64,000 nt of DNA, from assembly GCA_032622095.1 (NCBI GenBank), contig CP136064.1, forward strand, positions 126,159,605-126,223,604, written 5' to 3'. Below the pieces are notes generated by a model. That model was given only the letters and a program-made list of their open reading frames with translations. It searched no databases and was not told the origin of the DNA. Below, one piece after another: positions 1 to 12,898 of this stretch (its first letter is position 1; each line of letters opens with the position of its first letter). The position numbers were made by a program, and so were the translations under genes. This stretch comes from Siphonodentalium dalli (taxonomy: Eukaryota; Mollusca; Scaphopoda; Gadilida; Siphonodentaliidae).

Positions 1-330
1 CTGCTGGCTAATCACACACAAATGGCATAAACGCTCTTTATTCGTTCCATATCAGGAATTCACCCACAAAGAACGCTCTTTATGTTTACCATCATAATAT
101 AAACAAACACCAGAAAAGTAACTTTTTATGCTTTTGTTTACATAACAATGGTCAAAATATGACAATAACATACTGGTTATGCGATATTTTTTATTTGTAT
201 ACGGACAAAGTCTGTCTACATTTTGTTGTTCTTTCTGTTTGTGGCGGTTTTTGACGGGTGGAAATATTTTCACAGGATACCCACCGCCAAGGCCAACCGT
301 ACCTTTAATAACGGCTTGCTAAGAACAGAA
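1..330. other. Non-coding flank, with one copy of a dispersed repeat
   Basis: No gene is visible. Bases about 131-242 resemble bases about 27,788-27,902 in the same orientation. Shared blocks include 'cttttgtttac', 'tgacaataacat' and 'tatgcgatattttt', so this is an old interspersed repeat of unknown family with many small indels between the two copies. Confidence 0.45.
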
Positions 331-342
331 ACATTCATACAA
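331..342 (+). repeat. Target-site duplication, 5' copy (LINE at 343-5620)
   Basis: The 12-bp word acattcatacaa occurs here and again at 5620-5631, directly after the poly-A tail of the LINE. Preceding A residues could extend the match to 14 bp. Length and placement fit target-primed reverse transcription, and the repeat marks the 5' end of the inserted element near base 343. Confidence 0.8.
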
Positions 343-1475
343 CCAACATTTTTGAATGGACCATAACAATATCTCAGCTCGCATGCATGCATGCATGCGA
401 CATGGAACCTTGTATCAAATGCAATCTATATTCTTATCTTCACATGTACATGCAGTCATGCACACACATTATAATTAATATAACATTGGAAACAACAGGT
501 TGCATGAATACCATCTATATTTGTGTGTATTTAATATACGTTACCGTCAGTGAGAACCTGCTTGAAGTTAACCGACAGTCCATTTGTATGTGAGATATGA
601 ACCATTTATTTTAAATATTGCTATATGATTGGATATGGATATAATGTTCATACTTTCACCATGATTTGAAATCAAGCCACTCATCCATTCGCCCTGTATT
701 ACTATTTTTCTTGTTTCTTCAACTTATGTTATAACCTGACATCAACATTAATCATTTCGATACATTGATTATATCCCGCTATAAAATTATATGAAAGTAG
801 AATTTAAGAGCAATGCGATACAGATGCGACATTAAAACAATCATAAAACTCGTAAATATATATTTTTTTATCACCATATTAATACGCTCTTAGCCACTCA
901 TTTATATACTTTATACTACCCCAATTTGAAATTACCATTATTCATTGTAGATATTCCGCTATAGAAATATACGACATTCGAAATTAAGCAGTAGATCATA
1001 CAGTTGATACATAATAATTACCCATTAAATCCATGTTTGTCACCATAAAATGATGCTCTCAGCCAGAAACGACATCATTATTAATCTGTATTAAGCAGAT
1101 CTGTTACTTATTTGAAGATAGGCCTACCCACAACCCCCCACCCTAAATTCAAAGAATGGCGGCCACGTAAACGGGAAACTCGGAACAACAGGACGACTAA
1201 ACTGGAAAGCAGGTGTAAAATAGCTTTTAAATTTTCAGATTCCCCCACAGATGTGAGAATGGTGTGCGAGATGTATGGATGTAAATTGTTAAATTTGTAT
1301 TTGTCAATCCTCAATATACTCAATCGTCTTATGTGTTGCACTTATGTTTATGTTCATGTTTATTTCTGTCGTGAAACCATGTCGCTGATATATCTTTTTC
1401 AGTCTCACATGCATGAATATATGGAAATTGTGGTGGCTTCGCCTTGTCTAGGACGAGTTAGTGTCGACTGTTTTA

Positions 1476-4400
1476 ATGTCAACTCTTAATATTATCTCTG
1501 TCAACTGTCGAGGGCTAAACGAAAATAAGAAGCGACGCGACGTCCTCAACTATCTAAAATCCTTAGATGCTTCAATTTACTGTATTCAAGATACTCACTT
1601 TACCACAGATCTCCAAAATATTGTCAGATCTGAATGGGGGTTCGAATGTCGATTTGCCAGTTATAATTCACAATCTAGAGGTGTGGCGGTTCTGTTCCGA
1701 AATAATTTCCAGTTCAAGATAAATGAGACGTTTCGGATAAAAATGGTATTTTTTTAATACTTGACATTACAATTGAGGATTTTCGGCTCACATTGGTTGT
1801 TATATATGGACCCAATAAAGATGAACCAAAATTTTACAAAGATCTAAACGACAAAATATTCGAGATTGGCAATACTCAAATTTTAATATGTGGTGACTGG
1901 AATTTAGTCCAGGACAACTCGATCGATACAAAAAATTACGTTAACGTCAACAATCCTAAAGCGAAAGCCGAAATTGAAAACTTAAAGAGTAGACACGATT
2001 GAGTAGATCCATGGCGATTGACCCACCCCTCCACCAGACGGTACACATGGCGAAGAACCTCTCCTCTTAAGATGGCTCGACTTGATTACTTCCTTATATC
2101 GTCCGATCTTATGAGTCTTATATCAGATAATCCTGATATTCTTCCTGGCTATCGTACCGACCACTCAATCATCAAACTGAATCTCCAATTTAATAAAATC
2201 AAACATGGTCGTGGGTTGTGGAAATTTAATAATTCGCTTCTTTTGAAAAAGGAATATCAGGAAATAGTCAAACAAACAATTAAAGAAAATGTGGAACGGT
2301 ACAGTAAGAATAACACAGAAGGCTCACTTACTGTGTCACCATCTTTGTTTCTCGATGCATTGTTGTTAGATATCAGAGGCAAAAGCATTCAGTTTTCCAC
2401 CCGCGTTAAGAAGGACCAAATAAGTAATGAAAAACGGCTGATTCTAAATAAAACAGAAACCGAAAAACAACTGCGCGATTCAGATAGCACAGATCCGACC
2501 GATATATTGGGGAAAATTAGAGATATCGACACAGAACTGGAAAAAATTCGGAAAGATAAAATGAACGGCCTCCTTGTCCGAACGAGAATTAAATATATGG
2601 AGGAGGGGGAGAAACCAACAAAATATTTCCTTAACATGGAAAAACGAAATTTCATTTCAAAAACAATCAAAGAAGTTATAGACAATAGCGGTCAACACAT
2701 TTCTGAACCCACCGGCATTATTGAATGTACCAAAAACTTTTACACAGAGTTGTACACCGAAAAGCCTTTGTCGGCCAATCACGATACAAACAAAATTCCA
2801 CATAACATTAGAGTTACCCCGCTTACCCCAAACCAAACATCGTCTATTGAAGGAGAATTATCTCTCTCAGAACTAACAGAAGCTCTTAGAAACATGAAAA
2901 ACGGAAAATCACCTGGTCCCGATGGGTTTACGGTCGAATTTTATAAACTATTTTGGCCAGAAATAGGTCCATACGTATTAGAATCATTGAATCATTGTTT
3001 TCAAAAAGGCGAACTGTCCATAATGCAAAAACAAGGAGTTATAACCATGATCCCCAAAAAAGACAAAGACAGGAAATACCTAAAGAACTGGCGCCCAATT
3101 ACACTACTGAATGTTTCCTACAAACTGGCATCCGCTTGTATTGCTAACCGCATGAAGAAAACACTCCCTTTCATTATAAACGTAGATCAGTCAGGATTTA
3201 TCCCGGGCCGTTTCATCGGTGACAGTACACGCATAATATATGATATGTTATATGAAACGGACAAACGGAACATGTCTGGTATGTTTTTACTTATTGATTT
3301 CGAGAAAGCATTTGATACGGTCTCCTGGTCTTTCATCGAACAATGCTTATAAAAATTTAATTATGGAGAAACGATCAAAAGGTGGATCAAAACATTTTAC
3401 AACGATATTCAATCAGCCGTCTTAGTTAATGGCAATTTGTCTTCATTTTTCAAGCCAGCCAGAGGCTGTAGGCAAGGCGACCCGTTATCACCGTATATTT
3501 TTCTCTTATGCGCCGAGATATTCGCTGAAATGATAAGAGGAAATAAGAAAATAATAGGTGTTACCCTCGACGAGACAGAGTACAAAATAAACCAATATGC
3601 AGATGACACTACACTTGTACTAGATGGGAGCGAAGCCAGCCTCAGAGAATCTCTATCCGTGCTTGAATCATTTGCTACTATGTCGGGCCTGAAGGCTAAT
3701 CTAGACAAATGCCAAATAGTCTGGTTGGGCTCTCAGAAAATGAACACATCAGTTCCTTCAGAATTCAAAATTAAAGTTTCGAATACATTCACAGCCCTCG
3801 GAATTAAATACAGCACCAATATGTCCGAAATACCAGAAATTAATTTCAGAGACAAGATCGACAACATGAAAAAGATAATAGACAAATGGAAATATAGACA
3901 TATCTCACCCATCGGTAGAATAACAATTATCAAGTCAATTCTCATTCCAAATATTGTACACCTTCTCCAATCCCTCCCAAATCCAAAGCAAGATATCCTT
4001 GACGAAATCAATAGAATTCTATTCAAATTTGTATGGAACAATAAACGCGACAGGGTCAGTCGTACACAACTTTGCAGGGGTTATGAATATGGCGGACTAA
4101 AAATGATTAATATAAAACATTTCAACGATGCTCTCAAAATAACCTGGATGCGCAGATGTATCGCGAAGTCACCCCCATGGTTGAACATAACACCCCGAGA
4201 AATTTCAGATCCCTTACTAGCGACTTATGGCTCAAAATACATCAACACTGTTCTATCAAAAACTGGGAACCCTTTCTGGCGCGACGTTCTTATGGCTTGG
4301 AAGAGTTGCTTGAAAAATATGCCAAACGATAACTCACCCCTAGCGACTCAGACTGTTTGGAACCACGATGAACTCCGAATGAATAAAGACGCAATAAATA

Positions 4401-5265
4401 GTAGCGAGTGGAAGGAAAATGGCATCTTATTTATAAACGATCTTATCTCACCACGAAATAAACTGCACACACTTGAAAGTTTCACCGCCAAATTTGACAT
4501 ACCCACCACTTTCTTGACATTGCAAAGTGTCAACACGCAGCTCCGCATTTTATCAAAACAGACGAAAAAAGATCTCACTAGCACTGAGACCCCCTTTATT
4601 CCAAACAATATTCACCTGCTAACAAAAAGTAAACATGGATGTAAGGAATTTTACAACCTCCTTATCTCAGACAATGGTCAATTCCCACTGTGTGTATCAA
4701 AATGGAAAAGAGATATGGGACCTAATACAACCACAAGTTCATGGTCTCATATATTATCATCGCCATTCAATTGTCTGCGAGATTCTAGATTACAATGGTT
4801 TCAATATCGGATAAATACACGTATTTTGGGACCAAAAGGTTGCTATTTCTTATGAAAATATCTGTAGACGATTACTGTAACCGGTGTAATTTACCTGAGA
4901 ACATTACCCACATATTCTATGAATGCTCTGCCGTAAAACTATTCATAAATGACACACAAAAATGGCTGGATGAACACAAGCTGGACATCTCTATCACTCG
5001 TAGCAATATAATGTTCGGCCCTCCCCGCCAGCAAAATTTCAGTGTCAAAAAATTATTTCTGACATTGCTTAAATATTACATATACAAAACCAAATTTGAC
5101 CCCGATACCTTATCCCTGAAATCATTTCTACGTGAACTTGATGAGAGATACCGGTTAGAGAAATATATAGCACTAAAGAGAGATATCCTCAACGACTTCG
5201 AATTTGAATGGTGTGAGATATACCTTGCCCTGTCAAGTACTTTGAGGACAAATAACTATTTGTGA
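1476..5265 (+). pseudogene. LINE ORF2 (endonuclease-reverse transcriptase), disabled
   Basis: In the family this protein nicks target DNA and reverse transcribes its own RNA. The N-terminal EEP endonuclease shows NCRGLNE, QDTHF, VIYGPN, GDWN and TDHSI (about 1490-2170). The reverse transcriptase shows SPGPDGF, NWRPITLLN, SGFIPGR, LIDFEKAFDTV, CRQGDPLSPYIF and YADDTTL (about 2900-3620). A C-x2-C-x7-H-x4-C motif lies at about 4876-4926, as in L1/Tx1 ORF2 tails. The first ATG in frame with the endonuclease is at 1476; the frame is also open upstream. Four lesions are visible: a frame change in a T run near 1748-1754, TGA at 2000-2002, TAA at 3350-3352 between FIEQCL and KFNYGE, and a one-base loss near 4832. 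Reading continues cleanly across both stops, so they are point mutations. The copy is dead, but decay is modest. Confidence 0.9.
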
Positions 5266-5596
5266 TTATGTTCGTTTTTTCACTTGTTGATGGTTGGTCG
5301 AATTAACGCTATATAAATACCGGGCACGGATAGAGGCATTTTTGTTTTATCATATCGGAGACTATAAATTACATGGATATTTAAAAGCATACAAAACGAT
5401 TTCTGATGACATTCCAGTCATAAACATAGTCTGTGTAATCAAAAACACGCATGAGGTGTCTTCGAATTTGAACGTGTGTAAGGCGTGTGTGAGTTGCGAG
5501 CGAAAGTCCCCCCTCCCGAAAATACCAGGACATTATTTTTGTTATTGTCATTATGCTGTATTTTAAATATATGAATATGTCCATGTATATATTGTC

Positions 5597-5620
5597 AATA
5601 AAGAATAAAAAAAAAAAAAA
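5597..5620 (+). terminator. LINE polyadenylation signal and A tail
   Basis: AATAAA at 5597-5602 is followed by an unbroken run of 14 A at 5607-5620, then the 3' target-site duplication. This marks the 3' end of the retrotransposed RNA. Confidence 0.85.
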
Positions 5621-5631
5621 CATTCATACAA
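5620..5631 (+). repeat. Target-site duplication, 3' copy
   Basis: An exact match of acattcatacaa to 331-342. The first A is shared with the poly-A tail, so the exact border is ambiguous by one to three bases. Confidence 0.8.
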
Positions 5632-5779
5632 TCAAAACGAAGAGAGTCTCCCGGGACAGTTTTAATATATTATGAATATTTAATATTTTCATTTTTATCT
5701 TTATTAAACTAATAGATTTAGAAATTAATATAAAATCACTAGCACCGAACAATTAGAATATAAATATTTTCGTTTAAGC

Positions 5780-5799
5780 GAGAGAGAGAGAGAGAGAGG
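5780..5799. repeat. (GA)n microsatellite
   Basis: About nine uninterrupted GA dinucleotides ending in gga. Confidence 0.9.
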
Positions 5800-6174
5800 A
5801 TGAGACAGCGAGAGACAGTTGGAGTGCCAGTGACCCACCCCTCCCCATCTCGTGGTATTATATCAGTAAATGTTTTGTGTTACGTATTCAATACTACATG
5901 TACATAATATATATAACAACTGAATGAATAAATAATATAAAAAAAGAAAAGAAAAACAAAAGAAGTGAATTGGTTACGTTTTTAGGAGTTCTGTCTAAAG
6001 ATCCCTTCTTATCTTCTTATCTTTAGCTACGTTTTTATGATCAGTGCATGTAATAGCGAGGTTTTATCACAGTCAATTAAATGCTCGTACTCGAAAGTTC
6101 GTTTAAAAGTTACTTTTTGTGGGGTTTAGTGTACCCCTGGCTGCCCCTGGCCCCTTTATGCTGTAAAAGTTTAG

Positions 6175-6246
6175 GAACTGGGTATGTTCCGTTAACCCGG
6201 TCCTCCCGACGAACTGGGTATGTTCCGTTAGCCCGGTCCTCCCGAC
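6175..6246. repeat. 36-bp tandem repeat, 2 copies
   Basis: Unit 1 is 6175-6210 and unit 2 is 6211-6246. They begin gaactgggtatgttccgtta and differ at one base (aacccgg versus agcccgg). GC-rich compared with its surroundings. Confidence 0.9.
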
Positions 6247-7129
6247 AACGTCAAACATTTCGTACTCAATACTTCGAATTAAACTTTATGGGATCCCCCC
6301 GACTACTAGGTTCATAGAAATGCCGTCGTCGATTTGCATGTGATTCATTTGACTCGAGCTATGATCTAGAAAATAGTAAAACTTGAAAACAGGAAAATCG
6401 CACAAAATTTGAGTGCATTGGGAGAGTCCGAATTTAAACTATATATGACACAATATTATCCATCCCGCAAAAAAATTGTAATTGCCAAAGTCGAACGTGA
6501 AACTAACTTGACGAATTTCAAATGAATATAGAACGTTGAGCTAACTTCACGCTCAACTAATTACACGGTATCCACGCTCTTCGGTTCCATGTCGTGAAAA
6601 TGGGTTTTGTTGTTTTCTTCAGACTCGCAAAACTCTATTACTTCGGAGTCATACATACTGTATCTAAGTGCGTACGTATTTCATGTACATGTATCGAGCT
6701 AACAGACAACTTTCGTATAGTGAACGACAACAGATAATTATCACGAATAGTACACTACGTCACTAGAATTTCTGTTCTTTGTATTTGCTGTCATTTTTCC
6801 CTATCCGTTTTTACCATTACTGTTTTGGTTCTTCAACAAAACTCATAAATACATCATATATAGTAATACGTTCGCGGTAGTTTCTCATCTCATCACTGTG
6901 GAAGATGAGAATGTTCTTAAATTGTGATCACCATGTGGCCTTAATTTGTATCTGTTACCTTACTTCGCGCAGTACTATTTTTCGCTCAGTTTTGAATTCG
7001 CACTGACAAAAATTATGTTCGTAAATGTCTTATAGGTCTCATGACAGTTTCAATTTAGGACGGGAAACGGATATATGCAATTTTTTTCAGCACATGATTC
7101 TTTTATAATTAAATACCAATGCGCAGATT

Positions 7130-7270
7130 AACATGTTGTCAATATTGGCCGATCGCACAGTTAGGGGACCATAGGGGTCCATGATGACGTAACCTATTTT
7201 TGGCGTCACGTGGAGGTCGCGTGCCGTATTAGTGACGTCATTGATACAAAATGGCGGCGCACAGTAAGCC
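7130..7270 (+). promoter_or_regulatory. Candidate promoter with CRE, E-box and YY1-like motif over an ATG
   Basis: A CpG-richer patch in AT-rich sequence. It contains tgacgtaa (about 7184), a cacgtg E-box (about 7207), a perfect CRE tgacgtca (7233-7240) and aaaatggcggc (7248-7258), a YY1-like word whose ATG at 7251 could be a start codon. The ATG frame runs 15 codons to a stop, but a possible splice donor gtaagc starts at 7264. This arrangement is common in animal housekeeping promoters. No downstream exon could be identified, so a real host transcript is only inferred. Confidence 0.35.
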
Positions 7271-7795
7271 GCAGATGCTTAGACAAGTTTTCGGTTGACA
7301 CTCACTCTCCTCTCAATGCTGCACATTTTATCGCTATAAGAATCACTGAACTAAATGGTTTCCCATAGGCGACAGTGTTAACGTTTCGGCCAAATTCACT
7401 GAATTAAAGCCTGTAGGCAATACCAGTGATGTTTACCCAGCTAGATTCACCAGTTGATCACGAAAATGCAAGAAAAATCATAGGTCATGTGTTTACTTTT
7501 TAAAATAAATCCCCAAGTCTACGACAGGGCTATCTCACAGCCAAATTTGATCTGGAAAAACCCAGAACTACAGCAGCTAGTTAAATAAATTTCCCGCTCA
7601 CAAAAATCCATTCCCCCATTCATTCACCAGTTTAAATTATTTAGATATTATGTACAAATCAAATAAAACGAGATGTCATCCTTTAATAACGTATCGCAAG
7701 TATCAGGTGAAGGTCATTCTTCAGTTACCTTCACCTTTAGTATTCCACGGTGTACTCGCTCCCCGACTCTAGAACACATTTAGCTCCCTGATTCC

Positions 7796-10608
7796 TATTT
7801 ATATGTGTATGTGTGAAACACAGCGTTTCTTATAGTATTTTATCAAAATATGAAATCAAAAATGGATTATATCGAGAAGTAGTGGTTTATTTTTCCAATA
7901 TGAGGCATTCTGAAAATTAATGTCAATCCTCAAAATAAAGCCAAAAAATTTAGATATTTGTTTTCAATTTTACTAGCTGATGCATCTTGTATAACTGAAG
8001 TATGCCCTTATATACCATAATATTACTAAACCGAAGAGGAAATATTAATATACATTTTGAGAGGGATATCTTGTCCAATTTTAAACACTTTTCATGCAGA
8101 ATTTGGCAATTTATAATAAACATTTACCAAAATTAACGGAAAATAAAAATAAAAAATACTTTAATAGCAATATAAAGCAACCATAAATCAATTTAAATAT
8201 CTAAACATAATGATACAACATCAGACACAGCCTCGGGCATAAAATTTTACCAGATGGCAGGGCATACTCTCTGTTTAACAAACCTGCCATGACAATTTTG
8301 CACGACAGTAACTCTAGTGGTGATGCAATCACCCCCTTCCCAAACTTGGGGTGGGGCTACGGTCCCCGATAAGACTACTAGGTGCCGGAAAAGCTTAATT
8401 GGGTCAACTGTCACCTTTTCCCAATGGGGGAGGGGGGGGGGCTAACGCTCCTCAAAATTGTGGGGAGGGGGGCTTTAGACCACTTGACCCCCTAATGGTA
8501 CCTGATGTCCATGCAAAATTCCCAGATTTATCACATTCTTTACTATCTACGGGCTACTCCATGGGTTTGTTCTTTAAATATGTCCAAAATGTGGTCATTA
8601 TCATTTGAAAATAAGAAAATATGGAATTAACAACTTATCATGGCGAGACGTGAATTTTCGTAAAATTCAAATTGTTCTTATATATATGTATATGTGTGAA
8701 ACACAGCGTTTCTTATAGTATTTTATCAAAATATAGACCTTACTGAAATCAAAAATGGATTATATCGAGCAGTAGTGGTTTATTGTTCCAATATGAGGCA
8801 TCCTGAAAATTAGTGTCAATCCTCAAAATAAAGCCAAAAAATTTAGATTTTTGTTTTCAATTTTACTAGCTGATGCATCTCGTATAACTGAAGTATGGCC
8901 TTATATACCATAATATTACTAAATTGAAGAGGAAATGTTAATATAAGTTTTGAGAGGAATATCTTGTCCAATTTTAAACACTTTTCATGCAGAATTTGGC
9001 AATTTATAATAAACATTTACCAAAATTAACAGAAAATAAAAATAAAAAATACTTTAATAGCAATATAAAGCAACCATAAATCAATTTAAATATATAAACA
9101 TAATGAAACAACATCAGACACAGCCTCGGGCATAAAATTTTACCAGATGTCAGGGTATACTCTCTGTTTAACAAACCTGCCATGACAATTTTACACGACA
9201 GTAACTCTAGTGGTGATGCAATCACCCCCCCCCCCCCCCCAACTTGGGGTGGGGCTACGGATCACCATTAAGACTACTGGGTGCCGGAAAAGCATAATTG
9301 GGTCAAATGTAACCTTTTACCAATGGGGGGGGGGGGGACTAACGCTCCTCAAAATTGGGGGAGGTAGGCTTTAGACCCCCTGACCCCCTAATGGTACCTG
9401 ATGTCCATGCAAAATTCCCAGATTTATCACATTCTTTACTATCTACGGGCGACTCCATGGGTTTCTTCTTTAAATATGTCCAAAATGTGGTCATTATCAT
9501 TAGAAAATAAGAAAATATGGAATTAACAACTTATCATGGCGAGACGTGAATTTTCGTAAAATTCAAATTGTTCTTATATTTATATGTATAAGTGGGAAAC
9601 ACAGCGTTTCTTATAGTATTTTTTCAAAATATAGACCTTACTGAAATCAAAAATGGATTATATCGAGCAGTAGTGGTTTATTGTTCCAATATGAGGCATC
9701 CTGAAAACTAGTGTTAATCCTCAAAATAAAGCCAAAAAATTTAGATTTTTGTTTTCAATTTTACTAGCTGATGCATATCGTATAACTGAAGTATGCCCTT
9801 ATATGCCATAATATTACTAAATTGAAGAGGAAATGTTAATATATGTTTTGAGAGGAATATCTTGTCCAATTTTAAACACTTTTCATGCAGATTTTGGCAA
9901 TTTATAATAAACATTTACCAAAATTAACAGAAAATTAAAATAAAAAATACTTTAATAGCAATATAAAGCAACCATAAATCAATTTAAATATCTAAACATA
10001 ATGATACAACATCAGACATAGCCTCAGGCACGAAATTTTACCAGATGGCAGGGCATACTGTCTGTTTAACAAACCTGCCATGACAATGTTGCACGACAGT
10101 AACTCTAGTGGTGATGCCATCACCGCCCCCAACTTGGGTGGGGCTACGGTCCTTGATAAGACTACTGTGTGCCGGAAAAGCTTAATTATGTCAACTGTCA
10201 CCTTTTCCCAATGGGGGGGGGGGGCTAACGCTCCTCAAAATTGTGGGGAGGGGGGCTTTAGACCCCCTGACCCCCTAATGGCACCTGATGTCCATGCAAA
10301 ATTCCAAGATTTATCACTTTCTTTACTATCTACAGGCGAATCCATGGTTTTCTTCTTTAAATATGTCCAAAATGTGGTCATTATTATTTGAAAATAAGAT
10401 AATATGGAATTAACAACTTATCATGGCGAGACGTGAAATTTCGTAAAATTCAAATTTTTCTTATGTATATGTGTGAAACACAGCGTTTCTTATAGTATTT
10501 TATCAAAATATAGACCTTACTGAAATCAAAAACGGATTATATCGAGCAGCAGTTGTTTATTTTTTTCAATAAGAGGCATTCTGAAAATTAGTGTCAATCC
10601 TCAAATTC
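7796..10608 (+). repeat. ~880-bp tandem repeat array, left locus (about 3.2 copies)
   Basis: The landmark gtgtgaaacacagcgtttc, or a close variant, recurs at about 7812, 8692, 9590 and 10,470, giving periods of 880, 898 and 880 bp. Each unit carries the block tatcaaaatat...atggattatatcgag, an AT-rich middle, a GC-rich part with a run of 7-12 G before ctaacgctcctcaaaattg, and a 3' part ending near cgtaaaattcaaatt. The first unit lacks about 10 bp (agaccttact) present in the others. The array stops at about 10,608 inside a fourth unit. A short frame beginning MGQLSPF recurs in several units, but the G run breaks it in others, so I do not call it a gene. Confidence 0.92.
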
Positions 10609-12190
10609 AGCAGGACACACCAGGGTCATAAAATAGTATAGCAAGACCACTTATGTTCCCTTAACCAAGTGTGGGCCCACTTAACCAGGGATGAGCATGT
10701 GCTTATACCAGCCTGTACAATCGTGATGCATATATATTGGCTGTTGCAGTCTGTTGGGGTTTTTTTTTTATCTTAATCTTGGCTCATATTACCTGGAGAT
10801 CGCAACAACTCGTGTTTTGCACATGCAGGATGTCACGAAACCGGAACAAGAAAATCAGGTAAGAAATAAATTATGATCCCTAAATTACACCATCTGTAGA
10901 GCAGTATTATGATTTCAATTCTACAGATTTTAAATTGTATTTCGTTGCAGATCAATCCCATTTTAATAAACCCGATATCTCGAATCCCCATAAAGGGAAG
11001 TAAAATCCAGTCACAAACGCTTGACTCCAAATATGTTTGATGCTTATATGAGTAAACTATCATCTTCCGCTCCATTTGATGGTGGATTTCGCTGCAGTAA
11101 AACTATGTGTAATCGATCTAAAATAATTGCGCTATCTACATGTGTAGGCCTATAGCTATTCTGCAGCTGTCGAATATTTATAAATTGAAAGAATAGTCTG
11201 AAAAGTGAGTTTATATTTCTCCCTAATTGCGCGTGTTTCTACTTTCTCGGGAATTCATGTACCTATCAAGAACCTATATTTATGTTATATTTCTCATATT
11301 TCTATCGTGTCTGACATATCAAGTTATTTTATTAATCTTATGATTGATAAAACATGACATCTCTTTTATCACCTGTGGTATTATGATCGGTGATGTGCTA
11401 ATGTACCGGTAGCTCTCTTGAGAATTAAAGCGCGTCGGACAGTCTTCTATAGTGAAATCATGGTCTGTGTAATTAAAACAACTAATATTCCAGTTGGCAT
11501 CAACCAACTGATCAGTGGTAGGCCTACTTGTGGAGAAATGCGCGATGTTCAAAATGGAGACCCGATCTACTAATGTTCGACCATACGCAGGTCTAATAAA
11601 TATCTCGTGACACGGCATCGCGATGCTGCCGATGCATTATAGTTACAAACCGTGCACGGATACCATCTCCTAGATTTAGGCGGACAATTAAAACATGTAA
11701 AATGCTCCCATGCATATATTGATTTATATGTTTGTACGTATACCCTAGCTAGACTGATGGGCATACGGACCGGACGAATTGACAAAGAACAACAGTGTCA
11801 GAAATGGAATTGTATATAATGCTACTTTGGTCACATCGGTTTTAGTGATAAAGTTACATAGGTTCCCTAACTGATACCGGTACAGTTTCACCCAGGTTCA
11901 GGATATATAATTGTGATAATTAAGTTACTCATCTCACAATATGAACGTGATTTAAAAGCGACTGAGGGAAATACTGTTCTGTTTTGGCAAGACTAGCGAT
12001 AAAAATATTAGTGTCGATACCCGGACCAGGCTGCAATGATACCGAAATTTATCACGTTATCCTGATTAAATATGCGAAAACAAAACAATACCCCTCATTA
12101 TTAGTGTACAGTTTATTGTGTGATACATTTTATTTACTTTTGGAAAAATTGCAATTAAAATATGCGATGTATTTCATGAGAAATATTATT
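10609..12190. other. No gene seen
   Basis: Mixed-composition sequence with only short open frames on both strands and no recognisable domain or repeat family. Confidence 0.4.
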
Positions 12191-12265
12191 TCCGGTGTGA
12201 ACTACGTCAAATATTTCTCTATAAAATGACGTCAATCTAAATACACAAAATCATGGCGGTGCAAA
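12190..12265 (+). promoter_or_regulatory. Candidate promoter: ETS site, TATA box, CRE, ATG in YY1-like context
   Basis: In order: ttccgg (about 12,190), tataaaa (12,220-12,226), tgacgtca (12,227-12,234) directly abutting it, and aatcatggcgg (about 12,249) with ATG at 12,253 in a fair Kozak context. The frame from that ATG closes after eight codons. This is the second CRE plus atggcgg pair in the first 13 kb. No downstream exon was recognised. Confidence 0.3.
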
Positions 12266-12753
12266 ACTCCGAATGTTGAAGTTGGCACTGAGAAATCGTG
12301 GCACTGAGAAATCGCTGTTTGTAACACATTTCCGTCTCCATATGTTATCAAAATATATTCTTTTAATGGCGCTACATACGAATATGGCCAAATTGTGTAG
12401 TATATTCAGTGGGAGTTTAGAGAATTCATGGTAAAACTAAAAGTTAGTAGGCCTAAACAAAATAAAAACACACACACTGAGCGCACCTATTGTCGTGACC
12501 TACTCATGGCTACTGGCCTTAGGCTATGATTATGGTTCGTATGAATATTAAAACAGGCCTTTGCCTGGCTCCAGCTGCCACTGGCAGTACTAGTGCAACT
12601 GTGCATGATTGATGATGATGATGTACTGGCATTGTACTATTTGTACTGTAGCATATTGTTCATAATTTGTTGGCCTACATACATGTGTGATAGATCATGC
12701 CATGTATAATTGTATTTTATTATATACTTGCCCGTGAATTATAAGGTTTTAGC

Positions 12754-12828
12754 AGTGAGATATAAGTGATATCCCACTAGTGAGATATAAGTGATATCCC
12801 ACTAGTGAGATATAAGTGATATCCCACT
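12754..12828. repeat. 25-bp tandem repeat, 3 perfect copies, self-complementary
   Basis: Three identical 25-bp units start at 12,754, 12,779 and 12,804. Each begins agtgagatataagtgatatc and ends ccact, and the ends agtgagatat / atatcccact are nearly reverse complements, so each unit can fold on itself. It lies 70 bp before a long palindrome with related sequence (atatcc, cact). Confidence 0.95.
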
Positions 12829-12898
12829 GGTGAAATTTCTGATGTATTGACATTCATTGGGGGCCATAGGCAAGTAACTAAAGTATATAATAAACAGA

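Larger units (their letters stand above)
343..5620 (+). mobile_element. L1/Tx1-like non-LTR retrotransposon, inserted copy bounded by TSDs
   Basis: An insertion of about 5.28 kb lies between 12-bp direct repeats and ends in AATAAA plus a 14-base A tail. Bases 343-1475 are a non-coding leader with a YY1-like word (aatggcggcc) near 1155. Bases 1476-5265 are a degraded ORF2 with endonuclease, reverse transcriptase and a C-terminal Cys/His motif. Bases 5266-5606 are the 3' UTR. No ORF1-like coiled-coil or RRM frame is visible in the leader, which is unusual for L1/Tx1 elements, so ORF1 may be decayed or deleted. Element class follows from RT motif style, poly-A tail and the CCHC-like tail motif; the exact clade is inference. 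Confidence 0.85.
5632..7129. other. No gene seen; microsatellite and short tandem repeat
   Basis: AT-rich sequence with a (GA)n run at 5780-5799 and a two-copy 36-bp tandem repeat at 6175-6246. I see no coding frame with recognisable similarity. Confidence 0.5.

Noticed and set aside
8399-8608. Recurring ~69-codon frame beginning MGQLSPF in several ~880-bp repeats, and a minus-strand frame in the same units
   Set aside because: Its presence follows from repeat identity. The poly-G run changes length between units and breaks the frame in some, and no domain is recognisable.
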